Positions 9,805-18,400 of a stretch of DNA of 46,630 nucleotides are shown here, piece by piece. Positions within the stretch are counted from its first letter, which is position 1. Each line of letters begins with the position of its first letter. The stretch lies in the NCBI RefSeq assembly GCF_002154725.1, contig NZ_MTAW01000046.1, forward strand, positions 1 to 46,630. The letters run 5' to 3'. This stretch comes from Nostoc sp. 106C (GTDB lineage Bacteria; Cyanobacteriota; Cyanobacteriia; Cyanobacteriales; Nostocaceae). Position numbers and translations under genes: made by a program. The notes under the pieces are model-generated. The model saw nothing but the letters and a program-made list of their open reading frames with translations, was not told the origin of the DNA and made no database searches.

Positions 9805-9862
9805 CTCCGAAGTTCTGATGCCTGCGGCAACCCCTTCGGTGTCCGGAGGAAGCCTCCGCTCA
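9805..9862. repeat. GC-rich palindromic element
   Basis: Contains CGGAGG-AAG-CCTCCG, a perfect 6-bp hairpin, next to a CCCCTTCGG unit. It resembles the hairpins at 13318-13424 and the repeats at 8150-8395, and fills the spacer after the 7-bp repeats. Confidence 0.55.
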
Positions 9863-9921
9863 GACTTCTCTCCTTGTCCCATTTCTCCCCACACTCCCCA
9901 CACTCCCTTCATCCCCTGCTC

Positions 9922-10368
9922 TTACTCCGATGGCAATGTGGCAGTAGAGAGCCAAAACTCTTCAATACCTTTGACGATTTGAAAGAGCTGGCTAAGGTTA
10001 CGAGATTTAGTGATATAGCAATTCACATGTAAATCGTAACTGTGGAAAATATCATCTTCGTTTCTGGAGGTTGTGAGCACAACTACCGGAATGCGTTTCA
10101 GTGTGGGATCGGTTTTAATTTCCGCTAGCACCTCACGACCATCCTTCTTAGGTAGGTTTAAATCCAAGAGAATCAAGTCAGGGCGTGGAGCATCGGCATA
10201 TTCACCTTCTTGGCGCAAATAAGCCATAGCGTCCATGCCATCCCTAACTGTTACCACTTGGTGTGGTACTGTGCTCTTTTTAAGCGCTTCTTGGATTAGG
10301 CGGATATCGGCTTTATTATCCTCGACCAAAAAGATCGTTTTGTGTTTTTCTTCCGTTTCTACGCTCAC
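9922..10368 (-). CDS. rcpA: Phytochrome-partner response regulator (Rcp1-like)
   Basis: Stand-alone receiver of 148 aa. It has VEDNKADIRL, phospho-acceptor Asp in LILLDLNLPKKDG, Thr/Ser in VVLTTSRNEDD and Lys in YITKSRN. No output domain follows. Rcp1-type regulators take phosphate from cyanobacterial phytochrome kinases. An ATG at 10416 would give a longer form, but GTG at 10368 is preceded by GGAGG at 8-nt spacing and yields the usual family length (about 147-152 aa), so I use it. The gene overlaps the end of cphA by 53 nt, which implies translational coupling. The phytochrome immediately upstream is the obvious phosphodonor. Confidence 0.9.
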   Translation of the reverse strand: MSVETEEKHKTIFLVEDNKADIRLIQEALKKSTVPHQVVTVRDGMDAMAYLRQEGEYADAPRPDLILLDLNLPKKDGREVLAEIKTDPTLKRIPVVVLTTSRNEDDIFHSYDLHVNCYITKSRNLSQLFQIVKGIEEFWLSTATLPSE

Positions 10369-12619
10369 GCTCGCGGCCTCCAACTGGAATCGTAAAGTAG
10401 AAGGTTGCACCCTCATCTAGCTGTGACTCTACCCAGATTCGTCCCCGATGACATTCAATAATTTTCTTACAGATTGCCAGGCCCATGCCAGTACCGGGAT
10501 ACTCTTCTCTTGTGTGTAGACGCTGAAAGATGACGAAAATGCGCTCGCTAAATCGTGGATCGAGGCCAATACCGTTATCCCGTACGGAAAACAACCACTC
10601 ATCCTCTAATCTTTCTGCTCCAATGTGAATTTGTGGCGGTTTGTCACTGCGGAATTTGATGGCGTTGGCAATCAGGTTTTGAAATAGCTGCATTAATTGT
10701 GTACTATCAGCCATCACAGTAGGTAAGGGATCGTGGGTAATCACTGCCTCAGTTTCATGAATGCGTCCACGCAAATTGCTGAGGCTGCGATTTAAAGGCG
10801 TTTCTACCTCAGTTAGCCTAAAGGCGATCACTTGCATATCTACTTTAGAGTATGCTAGTACGTCATCAATCAGCGTTTGCATCAGACTAACTCCCTCAAC
10901 AGCAAAGTTAATAAATTCCTTTGCGTCTTCGTCGAGTTCTTCTTCGTAGCGCATCTCTAATAGCTGCACATAGTTTGCCACTTGATTTAACGGTTCTTGT
11001 AAATCATGAGAAGCTACATAGGCAAACTTTTTCAGTTCAGCATTAGAACGTTCTAAGTCTTGCGCTAACTGGGCCAGTTCATCGGCTTGACGCAAGACAA
11101 TATTGATGATGGCTTTACGCAGTTCTAAGGCTGCTTTGATTTCTACAAATTGCCAAGGTAAAGAAGTTAAACGAACTGTTTCTTTCCACAGTTCAAATGA
11201 TTTTCGGGGAACAAGGCGCAAATTTCCTTGTGATTGGTTAACTTCAAACGATTCATTGGGATTACCTCCCCAATTTACTGTTTGAATGACTTCTGGTCGA
11301 AACCACAATACATAATTGCGCTTGGAAATGGGAATTGCTAACAAACCGCTGGCGACATTTTTAAATCTTTCAGCATCAGGATAAATGCGCGGTAGAGAAT
11401 CTGTATAGAATACTTCTTCATCGACATTATTCTTGAGCCATTGGACTAAAAAATTCAAGTCTTCTTCTTTGGGAGTCTCGCCAATAACTGTGCAATTGTC
11501 CCCAAAACATACAGCTGCGCCTTGAGCACTGGTTAAATCTAGGAGATTCGGCTGGTGTTTAACTAAACCATCGATAAAATTCTCCTCTTGAGACATATAT
11601 TCCATCAATACTGACTGAATATATGCCAAATTCATCCGGTAATCGTAATCTTCTGTTTCTTCTCTAGCTGAGATTTCTGTAAATATCACTCTTCCCAAAA
11701 ATTCGCAGGCTTTACGCAATTCATAGGAAACATATTTAGGCGTCTGGTGGTGACAAGCAATTAAACCCCAGAGTTTGCCATCTTTAATCAAAGAAATAGT
11801 CAAAGAAGCACCTACACCCATATTGTGCAAGTACTCTAAATGGCAAGCAGCAGCAGTTCGCAAAATTGAATTAGTTAAATCAATTGGACGCTGGCTTGTC
11901 GGATTATTCACTGGAATAATTTGTACAGGCTCAGAATATGAATCTGGTATTAATCTGATGAAATTGGAAGCGAATAATTTTCTTGCTGGTTTAGGAATAT
12001 CTGACTCTGGGTAGTGTAAGCCCAAGTAAGGTTCCATGCTGTCCAACTTTTCTTCAGCAATGACAGAGCCATGTCCATCTTCATCAAATTTATATAGCAT
12101 TACTCTGTCAAATCCAGTTACTTTTCGGACTTCCTGGACAATTATTTGACAGAAATCGCGGAGATTAGTTGTTTTTTCTAGCTGATTAATAGAGGCTCTA
12201 GCTAGATGATAAAAACTTAAAAATGGGATGCTTTCTTGAGAAATAGCTGGTTCTAATTCTAAAATTAAAATACCTTCGGGATTGCGATGAAAAATGGCAT
12301 CGAATACTACGTAATCATCACCTTTTTTTCTCACCCAGACTTTAGTCGGATTAATATAATCGAGATTTCCTTCTAATATTCCGGCTTTAATTCTTTCTAT
12401 TTGGAAAGGATCGAGTAAATCTTCTAGTTTTCTTTGCAATACATTTTCAGGCAAGATTCCGAAAACATTCCATGTATTATTACTAACTTGGATGATTTTT
12501 AGCTCAGGCTCCTCCAATACCAAAAGGACGCCATGAGACTGAACTCGACTAGAAATATGAATCGGTGCTTCTTTCAAGCTACTAACATTAATACCTTGTA
12601 CTTCTAATTCTGTCGCCAT
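10316..12619 (-). CDS. cphA: Cyanobacterial phytochrome histidine kinase (Cph1/CphA type)
   Basis: Red/far-red photoreceptor kinase of 767 aa. Order: PAS-like 20-125, GAF 140-320, PHY 330-500, HisKA about 520-590, HATPase_c about 630-750. The bilin-attachment Cys is at residue 259 followed by His260 (AACHLEYLHNMGVGASL), and Asp207 stands in YPESDIP. Both numbers match Synechocystis Cph1. PHY-tongue signatures WGGNP and PRKSFELWKE are present. The phospho-acceptor His lies in ASHDLQEPLNQ and the N box in NLIANAIKF. The presence of Cys makes it CphA-like and not the Cys-less CphB type. SD GAGGAGA precedes the ATG. The last ~20 residues (arginine-rich) arise where the frame runs into rcpA. It should bind phycocyanobilin. 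Confidence 0.97.
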   Translation of the reverse strand: MATELEVQGINVSSLKEAPIHISSRVQSHGVLLVLEEPELKIIQVSNNTWNVFGILPENVLQRKLEDLLDPFQIERIKAGILEGNLDYINPTKVWVRKKGDDYVVFDAIFHRNPEGILILELEPAISQESIPFLSFYHLARASINQLEKTTNLRDFCQIIVQEVRKVTGFDRVMLYKFDEDGHGSVIAEEKLDSMEPYLGLHYPESDIPKPARKLFASNFIRLIPDSYSEPVQIIPVNNPTSQRPIDLTNSILRTAAACHLEYLHNMGVGASLTISLIKDGKLWGLIACHHQTPKYVSYELRKACEFLGRVIFTEISAREETEDYDYRMNLAYIQSVLMEYMSQEENFIDGLVKHQPNLLDLTSAQGAAVCFGDNCTVIGETPKEEDLNFLVQWLKNNVDEEVFYTDSLPRIYPDAERFKNVASGLLAIPISKRNYVLWFRPEVIQTVNWGGNPNESFEVNQSQGNLRLVPRKSFELWKETVRLTSLPWQFVEIKAALELRKAIINIVLRQADELAQLAQDLERSNAELKKFAYVASHDLQEPLNQVANYVQLLEMRYEEELDEDAKEFINFAVEGVSLMQTLIDDVLAYSKVDMQVIAFRLTEVETPLNRSLSNLRGRIHETEAVITHDPLPTVMADSTQLMQLFQNLIANAIKFRSDKPPQIHIGAERLEDEWLFSVRDNGIGLDPRFSERIFVIFQRLHTREEYPGTGMGLAICKKIIECHRGRIWVESQLDEGATFYFTIPVGGRERERRNGRKTQNDLFGRG

Positions 12620-12662
12620 TAAGATTCTCCTCTATTGGACGGGAGCATCAAAAGTAATGTAT

Positions 12663-12685
12663 CAATAAGTGATTAACACTTATTG
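12663..12685. promoter_or_regulatory. Perfect 9-5-9 inverted repeat upstream of cphA
   Basis: CAATAAGTG and CACTTATTG flank ATTAA, 44 bp before the phytochrome start codon. The symmetry and position suit an operator or a leader hairpin. No regulator can be named. Confidence 0.4.
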
Positions 12686-13290
12686 AAGTTTGCATACTAC
12701 TTTAGATGTTTAAAATTTAGTTGCAGATAGCGAGATGAATGCCTAGGCTGGAATCATTTTCTTGAGTAATATATCGTTCAAAATGTCCCGATTGCCAGAG
12801 GCGGGAAATCAACAATGCGAATGCGAAAGAACTTGATAATCACCTACTATATATCATTTTTTACTATATATTTAATTCCCTAATTCACTGCGCTAGCTTG
12901 ATTATTTTTATGCTAATACTTTTAAATTTCAGTAGCATCACGCAGTGTCTCCCTTGTCTGCAATTCACAGTTTAACAGTCAAAAAACTTATGTAGGGATA
13001 AGAAATATGAAAAACACGTGATTAAATCAACTACCAAATGTGTAGTTGTGTTAAATGAAACTTGCAGTTAGCAATTCAAAAAATATTTAAAAGGAAAGAA
13101 TGTAGCGATAGCCAGCATTATAACTGCTGAGTGCGTTAAGGTTAAATGTTTAACAGATAATTGCCAGAGTTATTTATAGAATACATAATTTTTTACAAAA
13201 AAGAATTTATCTAGTCCTATCATGATTGGATGCTGAAAGAGTTAATGGCTAATACCATTTTAGATTTTAGATTTTGCGAAAAGTTGAGCC
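12686..13290. other. Gene-free AT-rich intergenic region
   Basis: No credible gene was found between the cphA upstream region and the hairpin array. There is a perfect 7-bp inverted repeat CAACTAC/GTAGTTG with a 7-nt loop at 13028-13048. The cphA promoter presumably lies in the lower part, but I could not pick out a clear -35/-10 pair. Confidence 0.4.
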
Positions 13291-13460
13291 AGTGCGTTGC
13301 GGTGAATCCAGCCCTGACGGCGGGTTTCCCGCCGTAGGGGACTGGTGAACTCGGAGGGAGGTTTCCTCCGTTGTAGCAACTGGCGTTGCGTGGTGAGGCA
13401 ATGCGGTCTTGGGGGTTTCCCCCATGAGCAATTGCCGAAAGGGTTCCCCGACTTGAGCAA
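13291..13460. repeat. Array of three GC-rich hairpins with TTT loops
   Basis: Three hairpins each have the loop TTT: CGGCGGG/CCCGCCG (13318-13334), GGAGG/CCTCC (13357-13369) and TGGGGG/CCCCCA (13410-13424). The spacers carry related GTGCGTTGC and GGCGTTGCG words. The element looks like a dispersed cyanobacterial palindromic repeat. Overlapping open frames on both strands here come from base composition and are not called as genes. Confidence 0.65.
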
Positions 13461-13561
13461 ACTTTCCAAGACGGATTGTGAATTGCTTTCTGTATATAGC
13501 TTCTGCGAATCCATCTGTCGCAATCATTTTTCAAATTGGTAAGCTAATAATCATTAAAATT

Positions 13562-13606
13562 GCATCTCCGCGTCTCCCTTTCTCCGCGTCGCCGCGTCTT
13601 TCTGAG
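13562..13606. repeat. CCGCGTC-containing tandem repeat
   Basis: Three CCGCGTC words appear in a short pyrimidine-rich tract (TCTCCGCGTC, then CCGCGTC twice more). This is a short tandem repeat of the heptamer type, before the end of the PMT gene. Confidence 0.5.
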
Positions 13607-13728
13607 GCTAAGGATTCTGCAACTTAAAGGCGGGTTAGCTTATCAGTCTCCAGAAAAAAGAATTGAATTCTGTCCACAGCAATTAATTCTCTATTCTGAA
13701 TACTCCTTTAATTTTTATATTTCTGCGT

Positions 13729-15195
13729 TCAAATCCAAGAATTAAACAACATCCGGAGTTTATAGCCGTTAGATGTCAGAGGTAAGCCCAAATAAATCGG
13801 CATCCAGAAGATAAAAGCTGCCAAAATCAGAAAAGCAATAGTAACACCGAATGCTCGTAGTTCCCGATAATAACTGCGAAGACATTGATCTACAAACCAA
13901 GCGATCGCTATAAATACAAACACTACAGCACATATATAGTGGTAAATAAAAACGCACCTAGTTACTTTTACCCAGGGCAATAAATTAGCGGCATAGTTTA
14001 ACACTATATACAAGGCAACCCAAGTATCGACAGAAAGATTTGCAGGTACAGACAAACGCTTATGCTTAATTATAGGAATCACCAATTTTGACAGTAGCAT
14101 TCCTACTAATAACAACATAGCAGCCATACCAGACCACCACAGAAAAGGATTACCCATTGCATGGACATCATAAATTACTTGTCCATCAGCAGCAGGTAAA
14201 TTAGGGCCCAGTACTGGTAAGGGATCGGTGAAACTATGAGCTGTTTGATAATAATAGGCCATTGGTCGAGTCATCAAAGGCCATTTGTACCAAGGAGCAC
14301 AGTAAGGATGAACTGTGGGACTATTACCACCCATATGCAGATGAAACTGCAAAATTTGTTGGTGTACTTCTATAAAACCGTATCTTGTATCTAGTTGCAG
14401 GTGAGGAATCCAAATCAGGCTGTAGATTAAAGCTGGGATAATTCCTAAATAAAACACCATCTGGAAAATATTTAGCTGAGTCAACTTTTGTAGCGGTGTC
14501 TCAACTTTAGCTATTCGTGGTTCCTGGAATGTCGCATCTTTGCTAGGACTAAGATAAGAATGTAACCAATGAACTAGCCAAGCTGTAATCCAAATTAAAT
14601 AAGTACCTAACAGAAACCATAAACCATTCCATTTAGTGCCAACTGATGCACCAAAACCAATACCAGCAGCAACTAACCATAAAGAACGCCGTTGATTTTG
14701 GTTATCTAATGCTAAAAATAAAAACCACTGCCCTAATAAACCAAAAATTACAATATAAATATTGCTGAGAGCATAGCGGGACTCAACGAGGAATAAACCA
14801 TCACAGGCTGTAAAAAATCCTGCAAGTAAAGCAAAGCTACGACGATGACTAATTTGATAGGCAATAGCAGCAACAACTAAAGGAATAAATGAGCCAGTAA
14901 AAGCATTTGCCCAACGATAACTCCAAGGAGATAGTAAAGAACCTACTAGTCCATTGATTGATTCTTGCCCAAAACTAAAATGGCTGCCAAGCCAAATACC
15001 AATACCAATAATATATTGACTCAATGGCGGATGAGCATTGAAAAATGGAGTATGGGTAAGATAGTTATTCCCAAATTTGGCAAAGTAAACTTCATCAAAT
15101 ACTAGGGTATTGAATCGATCAAGTCCCCAAAAACGCAAGGCGAGCGAGAAGAGGAATATAGCCGCCATCCCTATTCGGAACCAATTTTTAATCAT
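13729..15195 (-). CDS. PMT-family (GT39-like) membrane glycosyltransferase
   Basis: Integral membrane protein of 488 aa related to dolichyl-phosphate-mannose protein mannosyltransferases. The first helix (about 8-25) is followed by the catalytic acidic motif FDEVYFAKFGNNYL, with the Asp-Glu pair that defines the family. Next come HPPLSQYIIG, about ten further hydrophobic helices, and a periplasmic loop with HMGGNSPTVHPY and WPLMTRPMAYYY. It should transfer a sugar from a polyprenyl-phosphate donor to a protein or glycan on the periplasmic side. The acceptor is unknown. No Shine-Dalgarno is visible: the ATG at 15195 is itself the first unit of a 7-bp repeat. A second ATG at 15168 would remove nine residues, but the residues upstream of it look family-like. 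Confidence 0.88.
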   Translation of the reverse strand: MIKNWFRIGMAAIFLFSLALRFWGLDRFNTLVFDEVYFAKFGNNYLTHTPFFNAHPPLSQYIIGIGIWLGSHFSFGQESINGLVGSLLSPWSYRWANAFTGSFIPLVVAAIAYQISHRRSFALLAGFFTACDGLFLVESRYALSNIYIVIFGLLGQWFLFLALDNQNQRRSLWLVAAGIGFGASVGTKWNGLWFLLGTYLIWITAWLVHWLHSYLSPSKDATFQEPRIAKVETPLQKLTQLNIFQMVFYLGIIPALIYSLIWIPHLQLDTRYGFIEVHQQILQFHLHMGGNSPTVHPYCAPWYKWPLMTRPMAYYYQTAHSFTDPLPVLGPNLPAADGQVIYDVHAMGNPFLWWSGMAAMLLLVGMLLSKLVIPIIKHKRLSVPANLSVDTWVALYIVLNYAANLLPWVKVTRCVFIYHYICAVVFVFIAIAWFVDQCLRSYYRELRAFGVTIAFLILAAFIFWMPIYLGLPLTSNGYKLRMLFNSWI

Positions 15196-15262
15196 TAGTC
15201 ATTAGTCATTGATCATTGGTCATTAGTCATTGGTATTTGGTTATTTGTCATTGGTCATTAAT
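15193..15262. repeat. 7-bp tandem repeat (CATTAGT type), ten units
   Basis: Ten consecutive heptamers of the form CATTAGT/CATTGGT, two of them degenerate. The first CAT is the complement of the PMT start codon, so the repeat abuts and includes the translation start. Confidence 0.8.
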
Positions 15263-15312
15263 CATCTTATATATAGCGTTTACCAAGCCAGTGAGGTACA
15301 GAAAGAAGTAAT

Positions 15313-15350
15313 TAACCACAGATGAACACAGATGAACACAGATAAATTCG
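15313..15350. repeat. ACCACAGATGAACAC-type repeat
   Basis: A dispersed repeat with ACAGATGAACAC repeated in tandem, ending in ACAGATAAAT. The same word family forms a long hairpin at 23735-23788. Confidence 0.6.
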
Positions 15351-15404
15351 TACCTTAGCAGACTGGGAACCGCTATATCTAGTTCTTATCGGCGTTATCG
15401 GCGG

Positions 15405-18400
15405 TTAATTAATCATTTGTTGTTGCCGAACTAATTCAACAACCATCGCCACCACTGCATCGGGATCAACTGGTTTGACTATATGTCTTTGAAAACCTGC
15501 TGCGATCGCTTTTTGCTGATTAATTTCTCCAGCATAAGCAGTTAAGGCTATGGCTGGAATAGATTTACCTTGTGGTGATGCTCGAATATTTTGTATTAGC
15601 ATATAGCCATCCATCTCAGGCATACCGATATCACTAATTAATAGGTCGGGAACTCTTTGGTTAAAAGCGTTGAGCGCCGCCACTCCCGATGGCACAGCTG
15701 TAACTGTTGCCTGTTGTTGTGTCAACACAAAGGTAAGAAAGTCGCGGGAATCTGGTTCGTCATCTACAACTAAAATGTGAATGCCGCTGAGATTTAACGA
15801 TGGGTGATTTGATGATGGTGGTAAAGCAGCTTGAGGAATAATATCCAAGAATAGAGGAATTTGCACTGTAAAAGTTGCACCCTGTCCTTCCCCAAGACTT
15901 TCCACCCCCACAGTACCGCCATGCAATTCCACGATCTGACGCACAATCGCTAGCCCCAATCCCAAACCACCAAATTGCCTGGTTGTGGAGCCGTCTTCTT
16001 GCTGGAAATGGTCAAATACATAGGCTAGAAATTCTGGACGAATGCCTTTACCTGTGTCTTTGACTTGAATTTGAGCGTTGCTACCAACAGATGTTAAGTG
16101 AACTTCAATTTTTCCCCCTGGTGGAGTAAATTTTACAGCGTTGGATAAAATATTCCAAACTACTTGCTGCAATCGAGTAGCATCCCCGATCGCACTGACC
16201 ATTGGGCTAATATTTGTGTATATTTCTAAAGACTTGGCTTCAGCAGCTAATTGCACAGTCTCCAGCGCCGAGTAAATTATCCTACCCAAATCTAGGGGCG
16301 TGGCATTTAATACCAGTTTGCCCTGGAGAATTCGCGAAACATCAAGTAAATCTTCAATCAGTTGTACTTGTAACTTAGCGTTGCGTTCGATGGTGGCGAA
16401 AGCCTTGGCCGTTTGTGTAGCGTTAAGGTTACCATTTTGCAACAACCTCGACCAGCCAAGAATCGGATTGAGAGGAGAGCGCAATTCGTGGGACAGAACG
16501 GCAAGGAACTCATCTTTGACTCGACTTGCCCGTTCGGCTTCTTCACGGGCGGCTCGTTCGCGTACAAGTAATTCTTCTCGATCTTGCTCGGCTTGTTTGC
16601 GATGGGTGATATCGCGAGCGACTGCATAAATCACGTTCTGTTCGGGGAAAGCAATACCATTCCACGCAATCCAGCGATAAGATCCAGATTTTGTTAGGTA
16701 GCGGTTTTCAAACCCGATCATTTCGATTCCCTGTGCCAGTTTTTGTGCTTCAACTATTGTTGCAGCTTGGTCATCAGGATGGACAAACTCAATGTATGGC
16801 TTTGCGGTCAATTCTGTTTCCGTCCAACCAAGGGTTTTTTCCCAAGCGGGATTCACCTGTGTGAAATAACCGTTGAGATTACCGATCGCCATCATATCTG
16901 TGGACAAGTTGAAAAAGCGATCGCGTTCTTCTGTAACTTGTGTGAGTTCGGTTAGATCCAGAATAAAGGCAATAACTTCTTGAGACTGATTGTAAGGTTC
17001 TTGAAGCAATGCCGCAGCAATTAAAATCGGAATTCGCCGCCCACTTTTGTGGAGATATACTTTCTCGTAAGGCGCACAACTTCCTTGGCTACTCAATTGT
17101 TCGACTGCTTTGGCATCTAAATCCGCAAATTCTGGTGGGGTGAGTTGGCTCCATTGCACTTGCCCAGACTGCATTTCTGCTAAAGAGTAGCCTACCAGGT
17201 TTAAGAGATAGTCATTGGCGTAGTGTAATCCACCAAAGCAATCGCCAAAAACGACACCAAATAAATTTGATTCCACCAATCGCCGCAACCGTCGTTCACT
17301 CTCGTGTTGGGCGGCTTCAATTTGCTTGCGATCGCTAATATCTTCGGCAACTCCAGCAATTCGATATGGTTGTCCATCCCGATCTCGAACTAAAAAACCG
17401 CGATCGCGTATCCACCGAATCGCACCATCAGGACGCAAGATGCGATATTCTTCCGTATGATTGCCTTTGGCCAGACATTGTGCGCCAGCCATCTGCACCT
17501 GTTCTCTATCTTCGGGGTGAATTGTTTCCATCCAACTACTTTTATCAGCATACAAGCTCTCACAGGAACGTCCCCAAATTTTCGCGTAGGCAGGGCTGAC
17601 ATAAAGCATCTGTTGCGCTTGCGGATCGGATAACCAGAAGACGCTTTCAATTGTGTCTGCCATTTGCTGAAATAGTTCTTGGCTCTGACGCAATGCTGCT
17701 TCTGCCTGCTGGCGATCGTGTAACGCCGCTTCTGCTTTCATCCTTAAGGCTTGTTCTTGCTTTTTTGCCGCTTGCCGCAGTTGAGATAATTTCAGATTGT
17801 TTTCTACACGCGCCAGTAATTCTCGTGCCGAAAACGGCTTAACTATATAATCATCCGCCCCAACCGCCAGTCCTTCAATCCGCGATTCTTCTCCAGCTCG
17901 TGCCGATAACAAAATAATGGGGATCTCTTGAGTTTTGGGATCGCTACGTAGCGATCGCAGAAATTCAAAGCCATCAATTCCTGGCATCATCACATCTGTT
18001 AATACCAAGTCTGGTGGATGCTCCTGAACTGCATTTGACGCCGCCTTGCCATTTGCGACCGTCTCAACTGTATAGTGAGAACTCAACAATCGCTTGACAT
18101 ATTCACGCATATCTGCATTATCATCAGCCAAGAGAATGCGAGATGTTTTGAGCAGAGGGGAATTTGAACCTCTTCTCTCTTCTGCTCCCCTGCTCCCTTG
18201 CCCCCCTGCTTCCTCTATCGATAGCCAAAGTTGGGCTGCTTCCACATCAGGAATTGAACTTAAAGTAATTGCTGCTAAGGTGCGACTGGCACGTAGTGAT
18301 TCCCTTGGTAAATGACTAGCTCCCGTGGGAATGGCGACGATAAAGCAACTGCCCGCTCCTAAAGCACTGGTAACGCTAACCGTGCCACCATGAAGTTCCA

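Noticed and set aside
9799-10032. 77-aa plus-strand open frame
   Set aside because: It covers a palindromic repeat and the antisense of rcpA; no domain or start signal.
13220-13534. Overlapping open frames on both strands in the hairpin array
   Set aside because: They overlap each other in several frames, lack ribosome sites, and coincide exactly with GC-rich palindromic repeats.
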